DNA of 35,083 nt from Phialocephala subalpina (Eukaryota > Ascomycota > Leotiomycetes > Helotiales > Mollisiaceae): the NCBI GenBank assembly GCA_900073065.1, contig FJOG01000046.1, positions 86,834 through 121,916 of the forward strand, written 5' to 3'. Position 1 is the first letter of the stretch. Every line of letters begins with the position of its first letter. Positions 9,957 through 19,908 of this stretch are shown here, in pieces. A program made the translations under genes and the position numbers. A model generated the notes under the pieces. It had not been told where the DNA came from. It made no database searches and worked only from the letters and a program-made list of their open reading frames with translations.

Positions 9957-10757
9957 TCAAGCACTCGCCACCAGAATCTCCTGCGCCAAAGTTAGAAGTC
10001 CAGTGGTTGTGAGCTGTTCCGCAGGTCTCGTCCATCCCAACTCCGTAGGCAACTTCTCATCAACGAACAAAGTATGAACCCAGTCTCTCCTCGCCACACT
10101 TCCAACACTCGAACTATTGCTGCTGAAGACAGACATGTAAAGCGCCGTCTCAATAGCGCTAAACGTTACGTCGTTGGAGCTCATGTTGAACGTCGGGTTA
10201 ACTGCAGCAGCGGCTGCGAGACGAGCGCTGCGGGCCTGAATGGCTGTTGCGAGCGGGACTGCGGAAGCTCGTTAGCATTGTGAGATGAACCGGAAGAAAA
10301 GAGAGACGACGGTAGAGGGGCAGGACTCACTCTGTGTCTCGTTGAAAAGCGCTGCTACCGAGTCCCAGATTGTAGAGTTGAAGCTGTGGTTGTCGCCGAA
10401 GTAGATGTCTGCGCGGGAGAGGGAGCCGTCGTGCTCAATAACTCCATGCTCATCCAAGTCGTCCAGGTTAAATGTACTTGCGTTGCCGGTTGTGGACGTG
10501 AGCAGGGCCTTTGCGCCGACGAGTTGGGTAGCGGCGGATTCGAGATTGACGGAGAGGTTGAATGCTGTGACGAGGTCGGACATGGAGATGTTTAGGCCGT
10601 CGCGCGAGAGGTAGCCGTGGTTGGCGAGGGTGTTGACCATGGGGCAGGGAGAGCGGCGGTCGGTGGCGGAGGGACTTATGAATTCGTATGTTTCTGCGTC
10701 GGTCGTGCAGATGGCGGACGAAGCCAGAAGGGCGACGGGGAGGATTGTGAACTTCAT
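9957..10757 (-). CDS. Short secreted heme-thiolate peroxidase/peroxygenase, 2 exons (242 aa)
   Basis: Member of the chloroperoxidase / unspecific peroxygenase family (Peroxidase_2), which uses H2O2 to oxidise or halogenate organic substrates outside the cell. Exon 1 is 10757-10331; the 72-base intron is 10330-10259 (donor GTGAGT, acceptor CCGCAG); exon 2 is 10258-9957. An N-terminal signal peptide (about residues 1-21) is followed by the heme-binding PCP motif (Pro37-Cys38-Pro39) in SPCPMVNTLANHGYLSRDG. The Mg-site/acid motif EHD (Glu108-His109-Asp110, EHDGSLSRAD) and the likely distal Glu179 (SAIETALY) follow. The EHD form and the length match the short, chloroperoxidase-like group. Several NxS/T sites fit a glycosylated secreted enzyme. 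A TTTATAAC box lies about 120 bases upstream of the ATG. It is convergent with the AIM6-like gene, 265 bases apart. Confidence 0.92.
10259..10330 (-). other. Intron of the peroxygenase gene
   Basis: A 72-base phase-1 intron, donor GTGAGT, acceptor CCGCAG, branch-like GCTAAC near its 3' end. Removing it links the EHD half to the half carrying the distal Glu. Confidence 0.9.
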
Positions 10758-11949
10758 GATGCTGGTGTTGGAACGAGAGTGAGCGACTAGGTTTTGCAGT
10801 TGATAACAGGAACGAATGAACGACTGAAAGTTGCAACTGACAACAGAGCGATTCGAGAGCAGAGGAGATGACGCAGTTATAAAGAGCAAAGCAATATATT
10901 TTGACTTCGGCGATGCTCCTTACGTGACGGAGTAATACAGGAGAAAAGGCTTCCGGCAGGGACACACTGGAGTCCCACTACCAAAATAGGAAAATCAGAC
11001 GGTCAAGATCCACCACGACCGAGATGAAGATATGCGGAGAGACCTCGGGACGTTCGATTTTGTCCAACTTGCCGTCCGGCGACGCCGGTGTACGATGCGA
11101 AGAATAGATTTTGTTGCATATCGTACGCGGAACAGCGACTCCATCCCCGACGAACGTTGAAGCAAGATAGACGAGACCTCGAAAGGTTCTAGAAAAGGGG
11201 GGGAGGTGTGAAACGAGAAAACTGGAACTTTAACCTTAAATACGGTGGATTGTGGAGGGGTCCCTTGGCTTTCAGGGTCGTGCCGAGGTTCGCTGTGTAA
11301 TGCGCCCCTTTCCATTGCTCGTCGGTCGGGGCAGAGTTCTCGAATTGAAAGATTTGTAGGATAGAGAAGAAGGTGAGCATAGATGCTTTAGAAAGTTGCT
11401 CCGGACAAGCCAGCGTAACCGAGATGAAGCTTTCAAGCAATTGCAAAAGGGTGAAAACGAAAGCCAGAAAAAGAAAAAGAAACCGATAGGAGGTTGGAAA
11501 CGATCGTCTCAGAGCAAAAGAGCATTGAGAAACAGAGTGTTCAGGATGGCAAAAGGGCCCTGACGAGGAATATTTTTCGGCTTCGATTACTTGATCCAGC
11601 CACGGGTCGCTCCAATCCCTTTGTGGTGTTGATCTCTGTCCCTCTACCTCCTGGCTACTCTTACGTCCTTACATCCTTTCCCGATTTGCGCAATCTCCTT
11701 TCACAGACGATGAGCCCGCAGTCTTGGTTTTCGACATCAGCAGCGTTGTCGATTAAATTTATGAAGGGAATTGAGGTTGGCTTTCGGAAGGGGAGTTTGG
11801 ACCGAAGAAAGTCCCGAGCCGAGATTGCTAACAAACCACGTTCAAACCACATTACTTCTAACGCCGAAGTTTCAATACTTTCTTCATCATCTTACTATAT
11901 ACTAAATACAAGTTTTATAATCGCTAACAAAATCGGTTTCCTTTTAAAC
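10758..11949. other. Gene-free region between peroxygenase and AT-rich island
   Basis: The first 150 bases hold the peroxygenase promoter. The rest has overlapping chance frames on both strands (for example 10995-11446 and 11494-11958) without recognisable domains or splice-supported models. The + strand frame ending at 11958 begins at a TTG, not an ATG. From about 11880 the sequence drifts to AT-rich. Confidence 0.5.
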
Positions 11950-12440
11950 TTACTTTGAATATTTCAAATTTATTTATTAAATAATAATATTTATTATTAA
12001 AAGAAATTAAATATTATATAAAGTTTTTAATAAAAAATAAAATAATTTCATAATATAATATAATATAATATATAAAAGATAGGTTTCAAAACGAAATATA
12101 AAAAAGTTTTTATATTATAATATTATTTTAATTTATTATTTAATAGAATTTATTAAATTAATTTTTTTAATATTTATTAATATTATTATAATTTTAAACT
12201 TTTATATATAATTTCATTTAAAAGTTTTTAATTTAATAAATATATTTCTAAATAAATTAAATTCCTTTTTATAAAAATATTTTTATTAATTATTTATTAT
12301 AAACTCTAATATAAGGTTTTTATTAGAGGGAAATATCACGTGAAAAATAAAAATAAAAATAAAATAATCGATTTTCCTAAATTTTGATAAAAGTACTAAA
12401 TATAACTCTTTGATTAATAGAAAAAAATATCCTTTATACA
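11950..12440. other. AT-rich RIP-like island (about 490 bases)
   Basis: A sharply bounded island of almost pure A/T with microsatellite-like TAATA repeats (around 12050-12075). Base composition is normal on both sides. No protein remnant can be read. It is probably a short, strongly RIP-mutated repeat fragment. Confidence 0.6.
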
Positions 12441-13380
12441 AGAGAATATTAACCAAGGAACTCAGATCCTTCTTGTGAGTTGACTCCTGATCGATGGAAG
12501 CCCGGAAGAAACAGCTCATCGAAGATTTGAGGGTCGTTAGACGTAGGAGGGGCTTGGATAATCTCATATCCGCTCACTACTTCCTCGTCTCCATGAGTGA
12601 ACTCTAGCGACTTGCTTCCTCCATAGGCAAGGTCAGGACTGTACGAAGTGACCTACTTCCCCTTGGAGGTTAGTTTCTTTGACTTTAAGTGTGATTGAGC
12701 TTGTTTGCTACCGGTTGTATATCTTCTATTGGAGACCTTCACTTCTCGGACCTTAACTTCGTGATCTTTAAGACAGATTGCCAATTTGCCCAAGTTTGTC
12801 TCATCTGCGCGTCGACGTGACCTTCTACTGGTCTCGAGGACTCGCGGGGCCGTTTCCTTGTGCAACTCGTCGAGTAGCTTTGAGATGGACGTTTTGGCTT
12901 CGTTACAAATATCCGGTCGTTTGTCGGCCATGCAGGAACTTGGGCATGGGCGGCATTCCCGAGAATGTCATGAGATGTTTGCCGGTTCCGCATGATATTT
13001 CCGATATTACTATCGAGACTCTCTGCATTCGATAATTCTAAAGACTCAGAGAAGATGCTTTAGTCTACAAGAACATAGACTGTGTACAAGTATCTAGCAG
13101 CCTACAACTTCGGTACGTAACATCCAGAACTGTGCAGCTATGCAGCCGTTACATACACCTTCTTCCCTCGGCTTAGACTTTTTGTCACACAGACACGTCA
13201 ATCCCTTCCTTACAGGCGCCTTCCAGGCCCCGATTCCTGTCATTATGACAGAAGCTTCTAGAGTATTCTCTGTGGTCTCAGAAATCACCTAACGAATATA
13301 CTTCGTATAAAGTTTACCTCCCCTAAGCCACTCTTTATCAAAGTTATAAGAAAGTATATAATTCAGTGTGAAGTAAAAAA
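12441..13380. other. Gene-poor stretch with unsupported minus-strand frames
   Basis: This lies downstream of the HET-ankyrin gene. A minus-strand frame at 12653-12931 (92 residues, real ATG, very rich in Lys/Arg/Ser) and another at 13094-13288 (64 residues, six Cys) exist, but I recognise neither and see no supporting splice sites. They may be fragments of decayed genes or repeats. Confidence 0.4.
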
Positions 13381-15159
13381 TTAACTAGTATGCTCGCGTA
13401 GTAGCTTAACTATGGCCTTGTGCCCGTTCTCAGCAGCCAACGAAAGCGGCGTCTGGCCGCTTATCTCCTTTGAGTCGACTTTGACTTGGCCAGTCGCAAG
13501 TAGTAGTTTGACTACGGCTTCATGCCTATTCCAAGTTGCCCACCAAAGCGGCGTCCGACCCCCTCGATCCTTTGAGTCGACCTCGACTTGGCTAATCGCC
13601 AACAGCAGCTTGACTACGGCTTCGTGCCCGCTCCGAGCAGCCCACGAAAGCGGCGTTCGACCGCTTGTATCCTTCGAGTTGAGCTCGACTTGGCCAGTCG
13701 CAAGTAATAGCTTAACTATGGCCTCATGCCCGTTCCAAGCCGCCGACGAAAGCGGCGTCTGGCCGCTTATCTCCTTTGAGTCGACCTCGACTTGGCCAGT
13801 CGCAAGTAGTAATTTAACCACGGCTTCGTGCCCGCTCCGAGCCGCCCACCAAAGCAGTGTTCGACCTTCTTGATCCTTCAAGTTGAGCTCGACTTGGCCA
13901 GTGTCGAGTAGCAGCTTGAGCACGGCCTCATGATTATTCCAAGCCGCCCACCAGAGCGGCGTCCGACCGCTTGGATCCTTCGAGTTAACCTCGACTTGGC
14001 GGGTCGCAAGAAGTAATTTAACCACGGCTTCATGCCCGTTCCTAGCAGCCGACGAGAGCGGCGTCCGACCTTCTTGATCCTTGAAGTCGAGCTCGACTTG
14101 GCCAGTGTCGAGCAGCCGCTTGACCATTATCTCCTGCCCATCCATCGAAGCATTTCTAAGAACTATATTACCTAATGAATCTAAACTTTGTAAGAACTCC
14201 GGCAATGTCCAGTTGGGAAAAATGTAAAGTGAACTATCTAAGTAGATATGAAATAGTAAGAATGAAGTCGTATCACGGATAACTTGGAGTAACGGCTTCT
14301 CATAATTTGGAAGCAATACTTTGCAGGCATCGGATGATATACCTAGTAAGGCGTAAACAATATCCCGCTCGTCAGTTGCTTCGCTTTCCCGAAACTTCTT
14401 TAGTAGAGTATAAAGGTCCCGCTTTTCCTTCCACCAAGATGTTTGTCGTGAAAGGCCTGGCATTATATCTAGAACAGCTTGGCAATGGGGGTCCGGTTGC
14501 AATCCTAGTAAACCCGGAACTTGAGCGAAAGTCGATGCTGAAATAGACTTCCTACCGCAGAGGACCGTAGCAACTCGAGCATTGGCAATTTCTTGTAAGA
14601 CCCAAATTCTCCGAAACCATGGCCGGCTTAATATTAACTCCATGCCCTCATAACATCCGGCTGGGCAAACGCTCATCCGAAATCGAGCCAATTCTCTCCA
14701 GCCACCTTCCTTCTTGATGAAGATGTCGTGTAGCGATTTCATAGAATCCATAACAAGGTCGGTCTCCTTAGTACCTTGCCCTAACCAAATAAAAACTCGT
14801 TCAGCCTTCTGGTATATAAGACCCATTTGTTGAACTTGATGTCCTCGCTCTTGCAAGTTTTCTTGATCAATGCAAATAGCATCAATCCACAAATATCGTG
14901 ATTCGTCTTTAGAGCGTATTTGTTGGAGTGCTTCGTATGCGTTCACAGTGACGCCCATTATGCTTCCATCAACTGTAATCGTAGCTGCTCTTTCCGTGCT
15001 TCCCCATGTATATGATAATGCATCGTAGGGTATACTCTCTTCGATCCATCCATCAATGAGCTCGCATTGAATATCATCCCCAAAGTTGCCTTCAAGAAGC
15101 TTGAGGAGTCTAATAGAAGGCCTGTCGAGATTCAGTGGCTGATATTTGTATGAGGCCAT
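13381..15159 (-). CDS. HET-domain protein with C-terminal ankyrin repeats (592 aa)
   Basis: Single-exon gene. The HET domain carries its three hallmark motifs: YDALSYTWGS (45-54), LWIDAICIDQENLQERGHQVQQM (starting at 90), and RPWFRRIWVLQEI (179-191). DERDIVYALLGIS follows at 263-275. HET domains trigger cell death in fungal heterokaryon incompatibility and related innate responses. Residues 364-592 are six full 34-residue ankyrin units plus a terminal partial one, preceded by a degenerate unit. The units are unusually alike (GRTPLWWAAxxxHEAVVKLLLATGQVEV type), which suggests homogenisation. There is no NACHT or NB-ARC domain, so this is a HET-ANK architecture and not a full NLR. The ATG at 15159 begins MASYKYQPLN, a usual HET-gene start. 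No frameshift is seen. Confidence 0.93.
   Translation of the reverse strand: MASYKYQPLNLDRPSIRLLKLLEGNFGDDIQCELIDGWIEESIPYDALSYTWGSTERAATITVDGSIMGVTVNAYEALQQIRSKDESRYLWIDAICIDQENLQERGHQVQQMGLIYQKAERVFIWLGQGTKETDLVMDSMKSLHDIFIKKEGGWRELARFRMSVCPAGCYEGMELILSRPWFRRIWVLQEIANARVATVLCGRKSISASTFAQVPGLLGLQPDPHCQAVLDIMPGLSRQTSWWKEKRDLYTLLKKFRESEATDERDIVYALLGISSDACKVLLPNYEKPLLQVIRDTTSFLLFHIYLDSSLYIFPNWTLPEFLQSLDSLGNIVLRNASMDGQEIMVKRLLDTGQVELDFKDQEGRTPLSSAARNGHEAVVKLLLATRQVEVNSKDPSGRTPLWWAAWNNHEAVLKLLLDTGQVELNLKDQEGRTLLWWAARSGHEAVVKLLLATGQVEVDSKEISGQTPLSSAAWNGHEAIVKLLLATGQVELNSKDTSGRTPLSWAARSGHEAVVKLLLAISQVEVDSKDRGGRTPLWWATWNRHEAVVKLLLATGQVKVDSKEISGQTPLSLAAENGHKAIVKLLREHTS
13384..14151 (-). repeat. 102-base tandem repeat array encoding ankyrin units
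   Basis: Tandem units of 102 bases (34 codons) encoding residues 364-592, with a degenerate leading unit at about 14071-14151. The stretch from 13441 and the one from 13747, exactly three units apart, differ at only 4 of 72 bases by my hand alignment. Other unit pairs are less alike, showing a mosaic of exchanged units. Confidence 0.9.
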
Positions 15160-16448
15160 TTGTATGCCTCGAAGAGAGAACTTGAAGCAAAGAATGTGCT
15201 AGTGCGCCGGTAGAGTCCCATTAGGAGGTGGCTAACCTTGGTAATAAAAAGGTCAGTAAGTTTTGAACAGGAGAGAGAGATTAAGTGAAATCAACGTACA
15301 GGGTTGTGGGCAGAAGCGGGGCATGTGGGAGCTATCGTGTGCGAAGCGCAAATCAGTCACACTGAAGATCAGAGCTTTCGTGGTCCAAAGAACTTCACAC
15401 TTGCTGCTAAAGGCAAGAAAAATGAGGTTGAAATAGTAGAGCCTCACGATATGCCTGGGGACGTTGCTCCACTATGAACGCCCAGGCAGCAGTTTATGAG
15501 GCCAAGTTGCGCGTTTCAGCCCCTCAAACTCACTGTGAAGGTTTTCAACTCGGTAGACAGGGATATCCACAAGCGCCTTACTAGAATAGGCTAAGCGCCG
15601 GTTCCACGGAAATGTACTTTGAATTTTAGCAGGGAAAATCACGTGCATGGCTCAATACTTTTTAACTGGCCCTTTGTATACTGGTACATTTGAACGTGGC
15701 GCAAATGAGGCTGAGCGCTGCGGCCGGGAAGCCGGTTTTGTTAGCGACTGGAGTGACAGAACAAGAGCTTCTTGCTCTCAAATGCACTTCAGGTTTAAAC
15801 TCCGTGTAGTCCACGGCGTCGAACGACTCGTCATGTATGCTATGCTGCCTCTTCTCTGTTTACCAATCAAAATCTTAAGTCCGAGTGGATCTCTCGGCCT
15901 TCGCGTTCGCGTTCTCAGCATGCCTAATTTGAACTTCAACCACCAGCACTATGCTGTCAGTCTGCCATACGACTTCACGAATGAGCCTCCCCTCTTCGTG
16001 TCGAAGGATTCAAGCCTCTTGATTCCATAATCTGCTCTTGCGTTTTCATTTGTCTATTCGGTGCGAGAGATACCCCGCTCTTATGATTCCGGATGCGCCA
16101 CAGATGGTGGGGTTGGTTGAGGCTTGCAGCTTCGATATCAAGTTGCTCTTCAATCGCACTTCAATCGCAGGAGACACTGCAAGCACATCGTTAGTGCATT
16201 ATGCTGTGTAACGGACGGACCCTGTGAGATTTTAGCCAGCGTTAAGTGCATCAACCCTATCTACTGGATGATGTTCCCCTGAAGACACGCCATCGGATTT
16301 ATGCCTTGCGGCACATGAGGTCCAGGGTCATTAGATCTCTATAAGGTCCAACATTCCTCAGGCCTTTGCAGCCTCGTTACTTTGAACATCATCAAACCAT
16401 CCTCGATTCCTCTAACTCGTTCTTCAAATCATCGAAACCCCTTACGTC
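15160..16448. other. Divergent intergenic region, no convincing gene
   Basis: About 1.3 kb between the starts of the HET-ankyrin gene (-) and the beta-propeller gene (+), holding both promoters. A CACGTG site is at 15640-15645. A TATAAG box near 16340 sits about 110 bases before the beta-propeller ATG. A 127-residue frame at 15647-16030 has no signal peptide, domain or neighbour support. Confidence 0.5.
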
Positions 16449-17426
16449 ATGGCGCAAACAACTGTCCTCGACCCACCTCTCTCATCTCATGTAGTCCACC
16501 AATTCCCTCTTCCAACATTCATCGAAAATCTCGCCATCCGTCCCAATGGCCAAATCCTCATCACAGTAGTAAACACCGCCTCTCTCATCCTCCTTGACCC
16601 TTCCGTTCCCACCCCAGCCCCCGTCGTCATCCACAAATTCGATGATGTCCTCGCCGTCACCGGTATCATCGAGCTCGAGCCTGATGTATTTTACGTCGCT
16701 ATTGGGAATTTCGATCTGATGAAGGGGAACGAGTTTGGTTCTTACTCGATTTGGAAGGTTGATATGAATGAATTTGAAAAAGAGGGGAAGGCAGAGGTGG
16801 AAAAGATCGCATCGCTAGAGAAACACGGACTGCCCAACGGTTTCGAAGCTCTCCCAGGCCATAAAGACTTCTTCATCTTCGCCGACTCAGACGCTGGCAC
16901 AGTTGTCAAAGTCGACGTCAAGACCGGCGTCAGCTCAGTCCTAATCGACGTCGACGAGATGAAACATCTTCCAGAAGGAATGCCACTCGGAATCAACGGT
17001 CTCAAAGTCCTCTCCGGCTATCTTTACTGGTCAAACACCAGCAAGAAAATATTCAACCGCATCAGGATCAACTCCGATGGCGCCTCTATCGGCACCGCCG
17101 AAATCTTAGCAAGCGATATCATCATCGACGATTTCTGCTTCGACAAGAAAGGGAATGCGTGGGTGACAACCCATAGCGATAATACTGTTGCTGTTATCAA
17201 GCCAAAGGGTGGAGTTTGGGCAGCTGGAGAGAATCAGGTTGTTACTGCTATTGGGAAGGTGGATGAGATGACTGTTGCTGGTGGGACTGCTTGTCATTTT
17301 GGGAGGGGAGAGGGGAGTGGGCATGTTTTGTATTTGACGACGACGGGAGGTTTGAGTGCGCCGGTGGGTGGGGATAAGGTTGAGGGTGGGAAGGTGGTTG
17401 CGATTGATACTTCGAAGTTTGAGTGA
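16449..17426 (+). CDS. SMP-30/gluconolactonase-like beta-propeller protein (325 aa)
   Basis: Single-exon gene. The sequence has regularly spaced blade-like segments: ENLAIRPNGQILITVVNTASL (starting at residue 26), VFYVAIGNFD, FFIFADSDAGTVVKVDVKTG, GINGLKVLSGYLYWSNTSKKIFNRI, DDFCFDKKGNAWVTTHSDNTVAVI and HVLYLTTTGG. This is the pattern of six-bladed SMP-30/gluconolactonase-type propellers. It has no signal peptide, so it is probably cytosolic. Members of this fold in fungi include lactonases and the hetero-Diels-Alderases of tropolone-sesquiterpenoid pathways. No biosynthetic neighbours are present here, so a metabolic role cannot be assigned. The ATG at 16449 is the first in frame and follows a TATAAG box at normal distance. 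Confidence 0.88.
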   Translation: MAQTTVLDPPLSSHVVHQFPLPTFIENLAIRPNGQILITVVNTASLILLDPSVPTPAPVVIHKFDDVLAVTGIIELEPDVFYVAIGNFDLMKGNEFGSYSIWKVDMNEFEKEGKAEVEKIASLEKHGLPNGFEALPGHKDFFIFADSDAGTVVKVDVKTGVSSVLIDVDEMKHLPEGMPLGINGLKVLSGYLYWSNTSKKIFNRIRINSDGASIGTAEILASDIIIDDFCFDKKGNAWVTTHSDNTVAVIKPKGGVWAAGENQVVTAIGKVDEMTVAGGTACHFGRGEGSGHVLYLTTTGGLSAPVGGDKVEGGKVVAIDTSKFE

Positions 17427-17942
17427 AGAAGGAGGGAGGATGGGAGTGGGGTCGGAAATTCTTCAGCTCATCCTTGAAGCTCTGGATAAGAGGAAACGAG
17501 TCTCGAGAATATTCAAGCCCAAATTTAGTCGAATCTACTTTAGCTGGTATCGCTCGATGTTCTACAACTCGGAGAAATTTGGTCAATTTCGTTCCGTTAA
17601 TCTCCGGAGAAGGCTGGGAGATTGACCGCTGAATGTTCTACTTTTTCTCTTGCTACTTGTCCACTGGCTTATTTACTTTTGCCTTTTCTTCAAAGACCCT
17701 TTGGAAAATCAAGCGTCCAAGCATACTCTATGCTGGCTTACCTTGTTTCAGTTCTGGGATTCGAGTTTGTAACGACTTTGGAAGTTTTGAGTCCATTATT
17801 TATACTCACCCTTCCAATGCTACCCTTGCTACTCAACGCGGTACTGGAGTGAATGCTCAGGACTCCCCTCTTTAAATACCCCCCCAAAGGTGAATCACTG
17901 TAAGTAGACTCACCTCTGTGATGACAATTCATTTCAGTTCTT
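17427..17942. other. 3' flank of the beta-propeller gene, no gene seen
   Basis: Normal-composition DNA with only chance frames, several of which lack an ATG. The sequence around 17890-17940 may be the diverged start of the duplicated block that follows. Confidence 0.45.
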
Positions 17943-18420
17943 GCTGAGTATAAAAGCTCGGCTGGACCTCGGATGTCGTAAAGTCATGATGCAGAACACC
18001 AACAAAATTTCGATACAATATTTGTGCCTGTTTGTTCAGGAAACGCCCACATGAATCATTATGTTTCTCTTCAGAGAGATGTTTGACAATCATCCTCTGA
18101 GCTAGGCCAAGGACCTTTGGACTCTTGGGTCACTCCTTCTGCAAAGCAATTTAATCTTTATTATTAGTCTTCTTATTCGCGTTCATTGCATAGATATGGT
18201 CATGCTTTATATCGTTGCCAATTGACCGTGATTTCTGCCTTAAAAACTCAATGAAAAGGTGTTAACTCCGTCCTAATCAGAGTGCAATAACAAGACATGG
18301 CCAGTCTTGCATCATGGCTACCCACCTCAAACTTTAGACGCACCCCATTTTATGTTATTGTCTAGGCTACAAAAAGGCGAATGGAGATTTTATACTTGGT
18401 GAGATAGCTAGCTGATGAGG
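17943..18420. repeat. Copy 1 of a diverged non-coding duplication
   Basis: It shares two blocks with copy 2 at a constant offset of about 640 bases. One is GAGTATAAAAGCTCGGCT with CGGATGT downstream (from 17947). The other starts at GACATGGCCAGTC (18294), includes GCTACCCACCTCA, and runs to GAGATTTTATACTTGG (18384-18399). The middle is hardly alignable. No long open frame is present. The TATAAAAG in the first block could be a promoter element. Confidence 0.7.
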
Positions 18421-18585
18421 GGCAGCAGAAGTAACTACTTTGGTGAAGGCACATTCTTGAAATGAATCAAAAGTTAGGTTCAGGATTCACTCTAAAGAGG
18501 ATCTAGTTGCCTAGTATGACCGTTTCACTGATCAACAGAAAGAGATGTTACCTTTGTGGTTGAGTTCTGGTCCAAAACTTGCCAT

Positions 18586-19055
18586 GTCATAGAGTATACA
18601 AGCACGGCTCAACCCCGGATGTGGAGAAGTCAACCTTCAACAAACTATCCAACGCATCCTGAACCCTCTGGCTCCTGGACAACAACTTTATCTGGCCATC
18701 CATGTTTGGCTTCATAGAACTCTTTCGGGCAAAGTCAGGGACAAGTGCATCCACTTCCTGGCTTTTGTACCCTGCAATACTGCATTAAACCTACGCTATT
18801 GCTATCAACATTTTGCTTTGCTGTCGTTCTCATGCACACGGTAATTCCTACAAGAATTACGGCCCAAATAAAAATTTAGATTTGCAACAAAGTTTGAGAT
18901 TTATCCCCTTGGATTCATAGTGGACTCCAACTGGACATGGCAAGTCTCTCATCTCTGCTACCCACCTCAGAAATCGGAACACCCTCTACTATATTGTTTT
19001 CCTAGTCACGGAATTGTGAACTGAGATTTTATACTTGGAAATAAGATCAGAGGAG
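18586..19055. repeat. Copy 2 of a diverged non-coding duplication
   Basis: It carries the counterpart blocks GAGTATACAAGCACGGCT (about 18592), GACATGGCAAGTC...GCTACCCACCTCA (about 18934) and GAGATTTTATACTTGG (19023). Block order and spacing match copy 1, showing a tandem duplication and not chance similarity. Confidence 0.7.
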
Positions 19056-19908
19056 AAAGAGGAGAAGTTAGGAAGTTCGTGACATCATTGGATTTCAAGA
19101 GGAGATCATGTTTTGGGGTGAATCTTCAAGAGTCCGGCTTCATATAAGGTGCATTCAAGTTCCATGGCTTTTACTTCTGACGGAGATAATACTCGGTTCA
19201 ATTTATTCGCTTTCGAGTAACCGACGCTCAAAAGTCAATCCTACTAATAATGAGGCTCAGGATGGTGGAGTCATCTAATCCAAGTCATGTTTTCCAATAC
19301 TAGGAAAAATCTTCCTCTTGAAGGTTTGGAAGCTTCACCAAATCTTATAAAAGTATCGTCTCTCACTTCCAGAAGCAACGCAAATGAAATGACTGCTTAA
19401 ATCTCGATCGAGGACCAGAGCTACGGGCGTACGAAGAGACTCGAGGTACGAGTTTCACGGCGAGGCGTTTGTCAATGCACAGGCTTTCGAAACTCCTAGA
19501 CCGAGGCTTCTCTTCTTCCGTTCTTCCTCACCTGGGGTGATCCAGATGGATCACCACTCAAACATTGACAGCAATAAAATTTTTTTTTTTTTAAATAAAA
19601 CACGACTTTACAGGGATTTTTCCTGCTCTCCAAATCTCAAATCTCAATTTCCTGGCTTTCTTTTCAGCTTCACACCTCTCCACCAACAAGCAGCGGTTGC
19701 CGATAGAAATTCCAAGAAACGCTTCAATAAAACCCTAGCCGGTTGATGTGGCCAATGCGTCAAGCCCAAGCCTGCCTCGTGAGGCTGCGTGCAGACGACA
19801 TGTCTGCGAAGCCAGCAAGGCAATCTTCGTCGCTACTGAACAAGAGGAATATAACCTCTCAAATCTAGCATTTTCATACGTCGAAATCCTGGGTTCCGAA
19901 TCTATCAA
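19056..19908. other. Intergenic region before the HET fragment
   Basis: No supported gene. It contains a T-run of 12 or more near 19579-19592. An open frame at 19537-19746 starts just before that run and shows no protein pattern. The last 150 bases would be the promoter and leader of the HET fragment. Confidence 0.45.

Noticed and set aside
10995..11958. Several frames of 85-154 residues between the peroxygenase gene and the AT-rich island
   Set aside because: No domains; the longest begins at TTG and ends inside the AT-rich transition; no consistent splicing model.
12653..12931. 92-residue basic frame on the minus strand
   Set aside because: It has an ATG and a suggestive charged composition, but no recognisable family or splice-supported extension; kept only as a note in the gap entry.
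15647..16030. 127-residue plus-strand frame between the HET-ankyrin and beta-propeller genes
   Set aside because: No signal peptide, domain or codon pattern; it lies in the divergent promoter region.
16205..16235. Similarity of TAACGGACGGACCCTG to TAACGGATAGACCCTG near 23138
   Set aside because: Only about 24 bases align, with no extension on either side; probably chance.
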